This document shows positions 11,541 through 25,147 of a DNA stretch of 64,000 nt, piece after piece. This stretch comes from Tricholoma matsutake (taxonomy: Eukaryota; Basidiomycota; Agaricomycetes; Agaricales; Tricholomataceae), in NCBI GenBank assembly GCA_026075535.2, contig AP026549.1, positions 5,890,001 through 5,954,000 of the forward strand. The letters run 5' to 3'. The stretch's first letter is position 1. Each line of letters starts with the position of its first letter. A model generated the notes under the pieces. That model made no database searches and was not told the DNA's origin. It saw only the letters and a list, made by a program, of their open reading frames with translations. The translations under genes and the position numbers were made by a program.

Positions 11541-12236
11541 TAGTGAATGACACAGGTAACCCTAGGGTAAAAAAATCTGACCCGTACCTTTACCCATGCA
11601 TACCCATACCCATGAACAAAGGGTAAGGGTAAGGGCAGATAAGGGTCAAGGGTACAGCTAGTGGTCATCATGGGTAACCCATGCACTCAGATGAGTGCCA
11701 CAAACCCTTTATTTACTTATCTACTGTGTTTAGGTACCAATATACTTATTTTATTTGGGGGGAAGCAACACCCTGAAGAAGGGGTAGCTTGTGGAAGCAG
11801 CATCTTATATATTAGTTGATATTTATTACTGTTTGGCTCCAGTAAATGAACATGAACATGTCAACCAAACAGTAATAAATATTGACTAATATATATATAA
11901 GATGCTGCTTCCACAAGCTACCCCTTCTTCAGGGCATCACTTCCCCCCAAATAAAATAAGTATATTAGTACCTAAACACAGTAGATAAGTAAATAAAGGG
12001 TTTGCGGCACTCATCTGAGTGCCAAAACCAGTAAATAAACACTAGTGATGTGTAAGTAGCTTCTTGGTGATGGGTACCAGGCATGGATCATGGGTACCCT
12101 AAGTGTGACCAGTACCCAGTGAACCCACCTGACAAGTACGGATTTCTCAGGGGTACAATAATTCATACCTGTACCCGTACCCTCACATACCCATCCTACT
12201 TACCCACGTGGGTCTGCATACCCATGTCATTCACTA
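11541..12236. mobile_element. Non-autonomous hAT-type element 1 with GGGTA arrays
   Basis: A 696 bp element starting TAGTGAATGACA and ending TGTCATTCACTA, flanked by the perfect 8 bp duplication AAGAAGAC (11533-11540 and 12237-12244). The YAGNG-type end and the 8 bp duplication are typical of hAT. Inside are runs of GGGTAA/TTACCC on both sides of a long hairpin (11683-12022). There is no coding sequence. It shares ends and repeat content with 62741-63312. Confidence 0.85.
11683..12022. repeat. 340 bp near-perfect hairpin inside the hAT element
   Basis: The left arm, 11683-11836, pairs with the right arm, 11865-12022, around a 28 bp spacer. The arms are about 95% identical by eye. The outer tip GCACTCAGATGAGTGC is itself nearly palindromic. 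It may be a separate foldback element that landed in the hAT copy; no duplication of its own was identified. Confidence 0.88.
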
Positions 12237-12244
12237 AAGAAGAC

Positions 12245-12492
12245 CCCCCTCCAACTCACAACATCACCAAAGCATTTTGTACCATGGTCCAAGAATTCAG
12301 GGTGAACTCATAAGCAAAAGATGGGAGACATGGTATCCATCCTTGGACAGCACAGAGAGTAATGTTGGTCATTGTCAATTACAGTGCTATTCATAATTAT
12401 ACAAATTCTGATTTGTGAAAACTGAGCTTTGGTTATGTTTGGGTGAGACCCCGAATGGTGCTTTCCACACTTGCCACTTTCATTGAAGCTTC
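12245..12492. other. Gene-free flank before the Tc1-like transposase
   Basis: Probably the 5' non-coding end of the Tc1/mariner-like element; no terminal repeat was identified. Confidence 0.3.
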
Positions 12493-12926
12493 ATGCCTTG
12501 AAGGTAAGTTTCACGTGACCTCAAGGCCTATATTCCAGTGCTATACTACAAGCAGCAGTTTACAGTGAAGGAAATCTGTGGCATCCTTGGGGTCAAAAAA
12601 AGTCTTGTATACACAACTCTCCATCTTTTCTGAACTTATGGTGTGACATACAATCTCCATGCTTACCACTCAAGTCACCATCGCTTGATGAATGTCATTG
12701 ATATAGCATTTATTCAAGGTCTTCTGGAGCAAAGGCACTGTATATATGTGAATGAAATTCAAGACCAGCTCTTCAACCTTTGTGGTGTTTGGACTTCCAC
12801 ACCCATGCTGCTTTGCACCCTGCATCATCTTCATTTTTCCCACAAATCTGTCACTGCCAGAGCTATTGAATGAAATGAGCTGCTCTGCTCAGGTTTTATG
12901 CTTCATATTGGACACAAAATCCATGA
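12493..12926 (+). pseudogene. Tc1/mariner-like (DDE_3 type) transposase, N-terminal part, cut by copia
   Basis: The frame from ATG 12493 encodes the paired HTH region (FTVKEICGILGVKKSLVY) and the following domain (LEQRHCIYVNEIQDQLF, HFSHKSVTARAIE) of a Tc1-type transposase. In-frame stops: TGA 12499, TAA 12505, TGA 12631, TGA 12871; the TGAs fall where relatives have Arg. The frame stops at the copia 5' LTR and resumes after the 3' LTR at 37275 with NMLMFINEAAKNKRT, where the first catalytic Asp of relatives (LDEAA) reads Asn. This shows that the copia landed inside the gene. Confidence 0.75.
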
Positions 12927-13205
12927 TGTTGAGATTTTGAGCTCAGCCCTCAGTTGCCTGTAGTTGCCTGCAGTCACAGTAATATTTTCTTGTTACATGT
13001 TACATTCTATTTATGGGTTACTATGTATCTATGCTACAGTTTCACTCGATGTGTATCATAGATATTGTTTATTATTTACTGATTAGTATATAAAGCTTGT
13101 GTATTGTAGTAGTCATGCTCTTCGAGCACTTATACAAATGGGCTCTGCTAGAGTTGGTCATCTGCAGCTTCCAGGTGAGGCCTCTGCTTGAGGAAAATTC
13201 CAACA
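12927..13205 (+). repeat. Copia 5' LTR
   Basis: 279 bp, TGTTGAG to CCAACA. It differs from the 3' LTR by a 10 bp duplication (TAGTTGCCTG-like) and scattered transitions. Confidence 0.92.
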
Positions 13206-13518
13206 TAAGTGCTCATCATCCCGTTAACTCTGTGTATCCACCCCTGCCTCATGAAGGCTGAAATTCATCTTGCAGCACCGTAACTGTATCTCGGATTGCA
13301 TTGGCAAGCCCTTGGAACTTGTGCATGGCAGAGACTGGACTTCTGCATCATCAGCACACCTGTGACTCTTTGCTTTGTGACTCAGCAGACACTGTACTTC
13401 TGCTTTGGCTTGTGATCTGTGACAACTCACATACTTCGGCCACTGTGATCGGCCACAACTCACACAACAATACCACACTTCCATTCTTTCAATTATCGAC
13501 ATCTTCTAATCAATCATT

Positions 13519-13704
13519 ATGTCATTGGAGTCTGTTCGGTTCCCAGCGCTCAATCATATGAACTATGCAGAGTGGGTCTTATGGATGGAGACAGTTTTAA
13601 TCTGGGGAGGTTTCTGGGATCTTGTTTCTGGAGATGAGAAGTTAGAGGATGAGAATGATGAGAAGAAGAAGCAGGCTTTCAAGAAGAGACAGGCTCAGTG
13701 CAGG
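13519..13704 (+). pseudogene. Copia gag, segment 1 of 3
   Basis: The N-terminal 62 codons of a UBN2-like gag (FPALNHMNYAEWVLWMETVL, then a Lys/Glu-rich helix ending KRQAQC). The frame is cut by gypsy A between 13704 and 29502 and continues in phase there. Confidence 0.82.
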
Positions 13705-13967
13705 TGTAAGCCTGCTTACATACACATTTACTCTTATTTGTATGTGGTTCAACTTACCATATTAACTACATGTTGCATTAGATTTCCCCATCTTTTCTTC
13801 CTTTTCCCCATTTTCATCCCGCTTATTATCTATGCTTGTATAACTCTCTCTTAATACCATGATGTTGTCCTATCATTCTGGTATTTTGAAGTGAGTCTTT
13901 TATTAATCTTTTCCCTCAAATAGTGCTTTCTAGTGTTACCTATCCCCAACTATGGGATAGGTTTCCA
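13705..13967 (+). repeat. Gypsy A 5' LTR
   Basis: 263 bp, matching 29234-29496 in length and almost base for base. Confidence 0.93.
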
Positions 13968-14392
13968 CTTTTTTTTGATATTGACAATGTAATAGTTTGC
14001 CATGTTGACCTTGTCTACACAGACAACTAAACGCCGCTTGAATCATACAACCTGTCTTGCCAGCCTTCAGTCAACACCTCCCTTACAACTCATAGTAAGG
14101 TGAGGAAGGCGAACACTATCACACCTGCTGCCACAGATGCTGCTAACGCCGCATCAAGAAACTCATGTACACCCATTGATTCAATCGACACATTTTCATA
14201 CACACCTAGAGCCACTCTCATTGAGAAAGCTGCGACTGTCGCCTTAAACATGCATATAGCCACCTTACCACACTCTTTGCATCCACCCCTTCACCCCCAC
14301 CTCCTTCACCTCCCTCACCTGCCATACCACTCTGTAAATGGAGCTCTTCCTCTTCTTCTGACGAATACCGCACGTTCTCATTAACAACAAGC

Positions 14393-17300
14393 ATGTCTTC
14401 CACTGGCACAAATGCGGTACTGAGTCTCAATAACAGCAAACAGCCCATGATATCCGCAGGTACAATGACACCCGAGCTCCTGCACAGATTTGAACACCAT
14501 GCACGTGGATACCTGCATAATAAAGAGGGCCTCACTGTGAAAAACTTCGTTGATCACATTGTCTACTCTTTCAAAGACCCTCTGTTCTCAGACTGGTACC
14601 AATCACAACAAGAACTGCTTTCTCCCCTATCCTTCCTTGGATTCATGTCCAAAGTTCGTGCATGCTGGTTGCCTAAACGTTGGCAACAGGACCTCGCTCG
14701 AAAGGTATGCTCAACAAAACAGAACAAGACCCCACCCCATTCTCAGATTTTGTCAACGCCTTACATCGCGACAACCTCTTGCTAAAGAACTCCCAACACC
14801 ACCTGTCCCCCCTTCAACTTTGCACACAGATTGAATCCAACATCACCCCCAAACTTCCTGCTGCCTTCGACCATTGGAAAGACAATCATGAGTCTTCCGA
14901 TGACGAGGCTGAACCAGAAAATGTTGATTCAGACGAAGTTTTAGACGAGGCTGCCGCTGCGGCAGCTAAGACTACTGCTGTCACACTCAGATCTGAAGCC
15001 AGATTGCAGTCCTTCATCGATACACTCATGAAACACGACCAAAAGCTTGTCAAGGACCGCAATGCTTGCAGATGAGACACTGAAGATGCCGCACATAGTC
15101 TGAAATGCTCCAGCTCTGCTGTAGGACTGTCCGACTCCTCTCGCTGTCCCCCTCATGCTCGCTCCCAACCCCCTTCCTCTTCCCATGCCCAAATAACACC
15201 CTCCTGGTCCTTGTCATCACGTCCCCCAAAGCTGACAGACCATGAAAGAACATATCTTGAAACCCACAGTGGTTGCAAAAAGTGTCGCAGATTCTATGTT
15301 GCGGATGGACATGCTTGCGAGTTTCCATCTGGAGACGGATATATAGAATGTACGATGGCTTCCGTGAATGAAGCTAGGAAGTGTATCTAGCTGCCAGTGC
15401 TGCCAGTGCCTCGTGACAAACACCCATCCTTGATCGCTTCCATCACCAATATGCCCTTGACTTCCTCGAAACCAGCACAACCAGTGATGCCCCCTCCAGC
15501 ATTACCTATCATGGCTGTGTTGGGTATGTCCGCTTACCCCGTCACTTCAGTTGGTCCACCCAATGACTCATCAATTCTAGATGGGGGAGATAGTGACCTG
15601 TCTCGTGACTCTAATGACTCGGTAAGCTCTCGCATACCATATTTTTTGCCCCACCTTGTGTGGAAGTGCGCTATTGAAAGCCGTGATCCATCCTCTATCG
15701 CTCATATTCCTGTTGAAGCTCTGATTGACCATGGCTCTGGTCCAGTTTTAATAGATCAGGATCTAGTCTCTCGCTTCCAATTGCCAACTCGTCTACTTTC
15801 TCAAACGTTTCCAGTTTCGGGCGCTTTTTTCAATGACTCAAACAAGACTCTGCAAATTGCACTTACCCATTGGGTAAAACTTAAATTACATGACTGCAAT
15901 AATTGGTATTCAGCTCGGACTGTTCGCGCACTTGTAGCACTTGGTTTATGTCATCCGATTATCCTTGGACTACCTTTCCTGTACCACAACAACGTCTCGG
16001 TGTCATCATCAGAACACACATCTCCCGCATTCCTTGTGCCTAAAGCGGATAACACTGCCCTGCCACATTGGGTAAATGACTATCAACAACTCAACTAAAA
16101 TACTGTCACGGATTCCCATCCTCTACCTTGTGTTGACGATATCCTGGCTGACGCTGGACGCAGAAAAATATGGAGCAAACTGGATATGACTGATAGCTTT
16201 TTTCATACAAAAATGGATCCTGAAAGTGTCCATCTAATGGCAGTCACCACACCTCTGTGATTGTACAAATGGGTTGTCATGCCTCAGGGTCTCTGCAACT
16301 CTCCTCCCATACATCAATGCCGGGTTACTGCTTGTCTGCGCCCTTTCCTCAGGATTTTTTGTCACATATATCTTGATGACATAATAATCTACTCTGATAC
16401 TTTAGAGGAACACACTATGCACATCGAGAAAGTGATGGAGGCACTATGGAGAGATCGCCTGTACTGCAATCTGAAGAAATCAAAATTCTACCTTACAGAA
16501 CTAATCTTCCTGGGGCACCAAATCTCTCAGGAAGGGATCGAAGCTTGCTCATCCAAAGTAGACAAGATCTTGAACTGGCCACTACCTAAAAGTGCAACCA
16601 ATGTACGGAGCTTTCTAGGGTTAGTATGTTACATTGCTCCCTTCCTCCCAAACCTTGCAGAACACACGACCACTCTGATGCCGCTGACGATGAAAGATTG
16701 TGAAAAACATTTCCCTGCCTGGACAAAAGAGCACCAAATTGCTTTCAATGCAATCAAGAGCTTAGTAGTCAGCAGAGAATGCCTCACTGTTATCGACCAC
16801 ACGAACCCTGCAGACAACAAAATTTTCATGACTTGCAATGCTAGCAACAAATGCACTGGCGCCGTACTGAGCTGGGGCCCAACATGGGAAAGTGCTCAGC
16901 CTGTGGCTTTTGATTCCATGCATCTCAACAATGCTCAAAAGAACTACCCAGTTCATGAAAAAGAAATGCTTGCGATTGTTCGCACATTAAAGAAGTGGCA
17001 GTCGGATCTACTAGGTACACAATTCATCATCTACACAGACCACAGGACTCTCGAAAATTTTGATACCCAGAAAGACTTGTCGTGACAACAAGCATGCTGG
17101 ATGGAGCACTTATCTCAGTTTGATATGACCATCCACTACATTCGTGGCGAGGATAACACAGTCACCAATGCACTATCCTGCCTACCTGATGACCCATCAG
17201 AAGTTGAATCTGAAGACGTTGATGTAGTGGACTCGCCTATATGCTGGGATAGCTGGTTGAAGACCGCGATGCCTTGTAATGCTGTGTTAACTATATCCAC

Positions 17301-17874
17301 AGACAAATCTTTTTTAAGAGACATACACTTGGGTTATGAATCTGATGAGTTTTGCAAAAAGCTAGCTGAGGCAGACAAGAGCATCCCTGGTGTTTGTTAC
17401 AAAAATAAACTTTGGTACATTGGTGACCGACTCATAATCCCTCACTATGGTACACTGCATGAAGACCTGTACCAGTTGGCTCATGACGTGCTAGGCCACT
17501 TCGGGGCTGACAAGTCATATGCGAGCATTCGTGATTGCTACTACTGGCCAAATATGCATAGAGACCTGGAGTCTGCCTACATACCTGTTTGCCCTGATTG
17601 CCAGCGCAACAAAAGCTCAACTACCAAACCGAAGGGACCATTACACCCTTTGCCTATCCCTGAGAAGAGGGGAGACTCAGTATGCTTGGACTTCATAGGC
17701 CCTTTGCCTGAAGACAAGGAATATGACTGTGTCCTGACTATAACTGACTGTCTGGGTTCCGACATCTGCCTGATCCCCACTCAAACGGATGTTACAGCTC
17801 CTGAATTGGCCTTGATATTCTTCAATGAATGGTACTGCGAGAATGGATTGCTGCTCGAGCTCGTCAGTGACCGT
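14393..17874 (+). pseudogene. Gypsy A gag-protease-RT-RNase H-integrase polyprotein, N-terminal part
   Basis: The gag begins near 14393; a one-base shift near 14700 moves it to the frame used from there to 17874. That frame is open except for TGA 15073, TAG 15388, TAA 16096, TGA 16258 and TGA 17083. Domains: gag helices; a Cys/His segment near 15270 (GCKKCRRFYVADGHACEF); aspartic protease ALIDHGSGPVLID; reverse transcriptase with YLDD (16369-16380); RNase H (CNASNKCTGAVLSWG, VHEKEMLAIV, YTDHRTLENF); integrase zinc finger (HDVLGHFGADKSY to CPDCQRN) and the first catalytic Asp (VCLDFIGPLP). It ends at VSDR, where gypsy C is inserted, and resumes at 28189. Relatives keep gag and pol as one long frame, as here. 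Confidence 0.85.
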
Positions 17875-19050
17875 TGATAGGTCGTCTCCTCGGCTCAAGG
17901 ACCGATTCACCACTTTAGCATCATTCTAATCACGTTGGCTAACTCCTACGACGTCCCAGATGCAGCGCGACCCACTCTATCAATCGCAATATCATATCGA
18001 CCGCGTTGAAACATCACCAGCAACATCGATCGTATCAAAAGCCCACATTGCACAACCTTAGGACTACCCCAAAAGTCACTAAGATTCCCCTACACGACCA
18101 TTGAACATCCCTGACCAACTTCGAACAAGCCGCAACCGCGATCGAGCATTGTTGACCATCGTTGAGTGTCATCAATTGATATCGAGAAACTATGAGCGAC
18201 ATCGGGTGCCGCCTTCGTTATCTAAATGGTGGAAGACCATGCACTAGGACATATTCCAACTTGTGCTCAAACCTGCTGATCATAGGTCAGCCTCGTTCCA
18301 AGTCCGTATCGCGCACAGAACCCGCTGGATGCATTATTGCGAGACTTAGTGCAGTTTATACACAAAGGACAGTCTCTTTTACTTCTTTCCTTTTATTACT
18401 CTTTCATCATATGATATATATATCTTTCTTGTTTGGATTCCAGTCTCCTTTATGGCCTTGTGCCTTAACTCATATCTTTTGCCTCATGTTCTACACATGT
18501 TTCTCATTCCATTTTAGGAAGTTTCTTTAAAACATATAAAACTCTGTAGTATCTACTTGAAAATAAGAAGAAATTGTCTTCACATATCGTCTTGTATACA
18601 GTTCTAAGCATCTGATCAACTTTCTAAGTCTCTGCGGGTTTTCCCGATCGACAAGAAACCTCTGCAATTGTCGCATCCTCAATCCTCCCTCGATCCTCTT
18701 GTCATTAGTTCTAGCAACCCTTCCAACACTTCATAGCAGTTTGCCACACCCTTCATATACCATCGACCTATCAAAAGGTCCCCATAATTCACATATCGAC
18801 CATTGATGATAAAACTCATTCGCTGTCAATCTCATCAATTGCCCTCAATATTGATCGATACTCGATCAGACCACGACAAATGCCTTCATCTCTCATAACA
18901 CTACCTTCACAACTAGTGTTAACTAGTAATCTTCTCAGAGGTTTGACCACGAACTTTCAGAACATCTCGCAACCCTCCTCTGACTCATTGCAAACATCAT
19001 TGATTGCCTCATTGGCAGTTCTGGTGGTTTTCCTGGGTTGAGCATCATCA
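17875..19050 (+). repeat. Gypsy C 5' LTR
   Basis: 1,176 bp. The 3' LTR differs by one 11 bp insertion (near 27750) and many CpG-type transitions. The stretch just after it (TTTTTGGAGCCCACCGTGA at 19051) is the presumed primer-binding region; I could not assign the tRNA. Confidence 0.9.
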
Positions 19051-19382
19051 TTTTTGGAGCCCACCGTGAGGGTGTCTGAATCATTTCATCGTCGGACCAA
19101 CCTCAACTTCCTCAGCTTAGGCCAACACAAGCGAGAACCCTTTGCATCGATACTCGCCATGCCTTTGAATCTCTCGAACAATCGGGAGATATTCTAATTC
19201 CAGTTTCCGAAGCAGAATCTACTCATCGTAGACTATTTCCTTCACCTATATCATCGCCTTCCACATCATCATCTACTTCTTCATCATCATCATCGACCTC
19301 TTCATTTATCCTTCCAACAACTTCGACACCACTACCATCTATTACACAAGTCTTAACCCCTACCCCTAGAGTCATCGCATTC

Positions 19383-20580
19383 ATGACTACCCAAACCGCG
19401 ATGCCAGCTCGTGGGCACTCAACTGCTCTGAAATTCGACCTGACTCAGCCTCGAGAGCTTTGATGATACTTCGAAGAGCTTGAACTATTATTCCTGACCT
19501 GCAGCGTTACTGAATCGAATCTCATGAAGAAACATGCTTGTCACTACCTCGACATCAACTCATCAGAACTCTGGGAATCGCTTCCAGAGTATCAACCCAG
19601 CACATCATTCAACAAATTTAGAACAGCAGTACACAAACTCTATCCCGGCTCGGAAGATGATCACAAGTGGAGCATATCAGACATGGACAAATTAGTGGGA
19701 GAACAGCTACGTGTTGGGATATTCAACGTGAGTGATCTAGGAATGTATTATTGCGCGTTCTACAACATTACTCACTTTTTGCAAGCAAAGAATAGGATCT
19801 TGGAAGCTGAGCAAAGCAGAGCTTATGTTCGAGGATTCCAACCCGGCTTATGGACTCGAATTGCTCGATGACTCAAACTCAAATTCCCTGACCATTATCC
19901 CGACAATCCATATCCACTCAATGACATTCATGACGCAGCAAAATTCATTCTAGCAGGCTCCAACACATCGAACTCAGTAATCCACCAATCGACCTCTTCA
20001 TTGCACTCGACATTGAACATCGGAAATATGGGCACCTCGTCACCAGGAACTATTACGATCAAAACTGAAGATCTAAACCCGATGTTTGAATGATTCGCTA
20101 GCACCATCGCTACGCATATCGCAGGTACTAAAAATCCTCGCACTAATTCGGCAGACAGACAGGCACATATTGATGCACTCCTTTGCATATTTTGCAGTTT
20201 ATCCGGACATTTTATCCCTGACTGTATGGTTTGTCAGTCGTACCTGAACAAAGGGAAGTGTAAGCAAAATGTGGAAGGAAAGATCGTACTTCCTAACGGA
20301 CAATTCACCCCTCGAAGTATCCCTGGCAGGTTTATCAAGGAATGCATCGATGAATGGTGGAAACACAACCCAGACACAACCCCAACAGCAACACTTTTAT
20401 TCAGCATTGCACCATCAGCACCTTCGACTTCGACTAGTTCAACCTTGGCTGCAATCACTTCGATAACAGAGTCCGACGCCGTTTCTATATCGGGATTGGA
20501 GACAAAAGGCATTTATCATAACTCGACGTTGACAGCTGACTCCGAAGATAGAATAGCGGCTCTCGAGCACAAAATATTTG
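19383..20580 (+). pseudogene. Gypsy C gag with zinc knuckle
   Basis: The frame from ATG 19383 contains TGA at 19461, 19464, 19869 and 20091, each where Arg fits. It encodes a gag helical domain (YFEELELLFLTC, HACHYLDI, WESLPEY) and a retroviral-type zinc knuckle CX2CX4HX4C (CIFCSLSGHFIPDC, near 20190). The frame runs on to about 20580, where a shift moves it to the next frame. Confidence 0.75.
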
Positions 20581-21627
20581 CGCTTCGAAGTGGTCGACCA
20601 TTTTCACATCCGAATAAAGAGGTTCAAAAATTTGGTTCCAGCCACGACAACTCCCATCCCTGCATCATCAACGTCTACTGGTACAGTCCCACCACCCTCA
20701 ACATCTTCATTGACAATGGTCAACCCTTCGACTTCAACTACTGCTCCAACATCGACACTGACCACTTCACCATCGACCACCATACCCCCAATGCAAACCT
20801 TGGTACACCCATACACGTTGGTCAGGGAGAATGCCTATTTGCCACCACACGAAAGGAACTTCACTGGCACATCAAAGGGTAAGAAAAAAGATGGACCATC
20901 GTATGCAACACAGGCACCGGTACAGAACGAGAAAATCGCGCATGATATATTTGCGTGCTCGATGAAGATGCTGATTGTCACACTGACATCCAAAGAACTA
21001 CTCTCGCTTTCACCAGAGGTTCGAACAAAATGGAGAGAACAGGTCACACCAAAACGAGTCCCACAATCCGGAAACAATGCAACGAACATGTTTAGTCCCG
21101 ACGCGATCATTGTGCCTGACCCGTACGAGACTTATATTAGCAGTCTCCAACCCAGTGAAATCCCTCAGCCTTTCGTCGTCGCTAAAGAAACTTCATCGAT
21201 TAGATCAGTTATTATGGACGTCCATGGTAACAACCAGGTAGAAAGTGTCGTCGATCCCAGTTCCTCGATCATATCGATGGCTGAAGATGTTTGCCATGAA
21301 CTCAGTCTAGCATACGACTCGATTAGGCTTCCGATGCAGTCTGCTAATGGGACTGTGGACGAAACACTCAGTTTAGCACGCAATGTAGCCTGCGATCTTG
21401 GTGGAATCACCCTATACATGCAGATACATATTATTTGGGACCCGGCATATGATATTCTACTCGGACGACCTTTCGACGTCTTGATGGAAAGTGTCATTAG
21501 GAACTATCGGAACGAAGCGCAAACCATCACGATATGCAATCCTAACTCAACTCGGACCACTACAATTCCCTCGATACCTCGATCACACCATCGTCGAAAA
21601 GTAGTTCGAGAGGATTTTCAGCGTTAG
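20581..21627 (+). pseudogene. Gypsy C protease region
   Basis: After a Thr/Pro/Ser-rich linker the frame encodes a retropepsin-like domain (VESVVDPSSSIISMAEDVCHEL, then YDILLGRPF). Relatives carry D-P-G or D-S-G at the active site; here the glycine position reads Ser, so catalysis is doubtful. It ends in a TAG, and a frameshift near 21600 leads into the next segment. Confidence 0.65.
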
Positions 21628-23820
21628 AGAATGAAATTTCGGAACAGTGCGCTTTCATCATCTTGTTCGACTCTTCTAACTCCTCTATATTTATTGAGCA
21701 CACTGCAAATATCCCCAAAATCAACTCCTCTGAAGAATTATCCACGATGCTTTCCAACTTATATTTATCTGCATGCGACGAGTTCCACGTTCCTCAAAAC
21801 GCCTCAATGGTGTTTATACCTATGCGACCTTCTTCATCATCAGTTTCCCCTTCCTCAGTTATTTCTGACAATCCACAGTCTAGTTATTTATCGATGAAGA
21901 AAAAGTATAAACCAGTCGCACAGAAGATCCATCCAATTGTAGCTGGACTACCCAATCATTTTAGAATTATTTGATGCATTGAGGGCGATCCCCTCAAAGA
22001 CATGCCTCCACTAAATCCCCATCCTCCAATATTCAAACCAACTCCTCAATATAACCTCGAACGCAAAAACATCATTGATCGAAATCATCCAGGAGATTTC
22101 TTATGGCCTCAAGAATGAGACCTCATGCATGACTTCATTTGAAACCAGCAAGCAGGGTTCACATGGACCAAAAATGAACAAGGAAGGTTTTGACCCGATT
22201 TCTTCCCCCCTATCAAGTTCCCAGTTGTCCCACATACCCCTTGGGTCGAATGCAATATCCCCATACCACCTGGTTTGTATGAACAAATTTGCGAGATGCT
22301 GAAAAAGAAGATCAAAGCAGGAGTCTATGAGTCATCGAACTCGTCATACTGATCGCGATGGTTTTGCATTGTGAAGAAAGACGCAAAATCGCTCCGAATA
22401 GTCCACAGCCTCGAGCCGCTAAACCAAGTTACGATTCAGCACTCAGGTGTCGTCCCAATCCCCGAGCATTTAGCTGAACAGTTTGGAGGACGTGCTTGTG
22501 GTGGAATGTTGGATTTATATGTTGCATTTGATGAAAGGCTCGTATCTGAATCCTCTCGAGATCTAACGACTTTCCAGACACCATTCGGTGCACTTCAAAT
22601 CGTCACCCTACTGATGTGTTGGACGAACTCGGTTTCAATCCTACACAACGATGTAACTTTCATCCTACAACCCGAGGTCCCTCACATCATGATCCCTTAT
22701 ATCGACGACACACCGGTGAAGGGTCTGAAATTGGAATATCAAACAATCAGTGGGTCTTATGAAACGATCATCAACAACTCAGGCATTCGACTATTCATGT
22801 GGGAGCATTTCGAGAACCTAAATCGCATCGTCCAGCGCATGAAGTATTGTGGTGGGACGTTCTCTGGACCAAAATTATTTGCTTGTGTCCCCGAGATAAT
22901 TGTTTTAGGTCATCGATGCAATATTCAAGGCCGAATGGCTGACCCAATGCATATTGATAAGATCCAAAAATGGGGTCCATGTCGTACGCTCACAGAAGTT
23001 AAGGTGTTCTTAGGAACAATTGGAGTTTGTCGAATTTTCATCCAGAGTTTCACACATCGAGCAGCTCCGCTAATCAATCTTACTCAAAAAGATGTGCCCT
23101 TTGAATTTGGCCCATCTCAGGTAGCAGCGCAAGAAGATCTCAAGCATGTGCTCCTAAACTCGCCAGCGATTTGAGTCATCAACTATACCTCAAACGCCCC
23201 AGTAATCCTCGTAGTCGACACATCGAGCATTGCCATTGGCTATTTCCTAATGCAATGCGACTGCAATAACCCTCGAACGCAATATTACAGTTGATTCGGC
23301 TCGATCACGCTCAACGACCACGAATTGCAGTTTTTGCAACCAAAACTCGAGCTTTATGGTCTATATCAAGCCCTTGGGGCACTTCATTTATACTTGATAG
23401 GGGTACGAAACCTTATTGTTGCGGTTGATGCAAGGTATATTAAAGGCATGCTCTCAAATCCCAATATTGTGCCTAGCGCCAGCATAAACCGATGGATAGT
23501 CTCCATTCTAACATTTCACTTCACCCTAGTTCATGTTGCAGGTATGCACCATGGACCGGATGGTCTTTTGTGACGTCCTCGCCAAACCAAAGATGACAAT
23601 GTCGAAGTAGAAGAAGAATTCGGTGACTGGATCGACAAACTACACGGTTTTGTTCACCAAATCAACCCAATCTCGATTTGACCATTCCCCTCTCACACGA
23701 CTTATCCCACTTTCACCCAAGCTTCGGATTTCAGTAAGGGGGAGGACGTTTTGTATGAAGACATACCTAGATCAGACAAAGCAAAGAAAGACGATGAACG
23801 ATTACTGCTTGTTCATAAAT
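21628..23820 (+). pseudogene. Gypsy C reverse transcriptase and RNase H
   Basis: An N-terminal linker, then the RT core with FPPIKFPVVPHTPW, SLRIVHSLEPLN and the catalytic YIDD motif (PYIDDTPVKG, near 22700), followed by RNase H (VILVVDTSSIAIG, QPKLELYGLYQAL, VAGMHHGPDGL). In-frame TGAs at 21972, 22350, 23172, 23292 and 23571 fall where Arg fits; three more lie near 22116-22190. Confidence 0.8.
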
Positions 23821-25147
23821 GGTTAGATGATATGGTGCGACCCCCACATCTATCAGACACAGAGTATGCTACCTTTGTCCGATATTGCACTGAGTTCTTC
23901 ATAGATTCTGGCAAACTATGGTGAAAAGATCGTCATGGCGAACACAAGATCGTTGCATCGATATTATCAGGTCGTCGCATGACCATATCGGCCACAAAAT
24001 GATCTTTGCCATGAAGTCTCAGGTCGCACTACGATTCTGGTGGCCCAACCTGAAAGCCGATATCGCATGGTACATCCAAATGTGCCACTACTGTCAGTTG
24101 CAACAAACACAAAATCTTCTTATTCCACCAATCGTCGCCACACCCACTCCTCTATTCGGAAAAGTCTATATCGACACAATGCACATGCCGCCTTCTGGTG
24201 GATATCGCTATATAGTACAAAGTCGATGTTCGATATCATACTGGCCGGAGTTCAGGATGCTTCGCAACGAAACAGCAAAGACCATCGGCGATTGGATCTT
24301 CAAAGAAATCATTTGTTGTTGGGGCTCGCTTTATGAGATCGTTACTGACAACGGTGCAGCATTCCTTTCTGCTCTCAAGTATTTGTTGAAGCGATATCAT
24401 ATCAATCATATTCAGATAAGTGGGTACAATTCTCATGCCAATGGTCTCGTCGAACGAGCCCACTTTGATGTACGACAATCACTCTACAAGGCCATCAATG
24501 GTGATCAAATTCAATGGTCGGTTGGGACCTACTCGGTCTTTTGGGCAGAACGGGTAACAGTTCGAAAACAAATGGGCTGTTCACCCTATTTTGCGATCAC
24601 AGGTTCTCATCCACTCATCCCTCTCGACATTTCAGAAGCAACATATCTACAACCACCACCCGATTCAATACTCTCCTCCACCGATCTCATCGCCTGATGT
24701 GCTATCGCACTCCAGAAATGCTCGACTGATCTTGAGGTACTCTACTCTAGAGTCTACACGGCTCGACAAGAAGCTGTGAAACACTTCGAAGAAGTTCACA
24801 AGCGAACGATTCGAGACTACCATTTTGAAAAAGGTGACCTTGTACTCATGCAAAACACACAGATCGAAAAGGCTCTTAATCAAAAAATGCGAGCTCGATA
24901 TCTTGGCCCACTCATAGTCATTGCAAGAAACTATGGTGGTGCTTATATTCTTTGCGAGCTCGACGGATCAGTTCTTCATTGACCAGTAGCAGCTTTCTGA
25001 ATTCTACCCTATCTAGCATGGAAATCGATTCCCCTTCCTCCAAACTTCTTCGATATCAACGATCGTCAGCTTGAACAACTTCGAACAACATCAGACGTCA
25101 ATGGAGACATCGACGAGGGCATTCCTGACCTCAACAAAGACAAATAA
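23821..25147 (+). pseudogene. Gypsy C integrase
   Basis: An HHCC zinc finger (HDHIGHKMIF to MCHYCQLQQ), then the DDE core: VYIDTMHMP, EIVTDNGAAF and NGLVERAHFDV, so the triad residues are visible. The C-terminal part (24776-25147) has the [10 protein letters not shown] and [12 protein letters not shown] motifs typical of gypsy integrase tails. A frameshift near 23950 and several stops break it; the frame closes at TAA 25145-25147. Confidence 0.8.
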
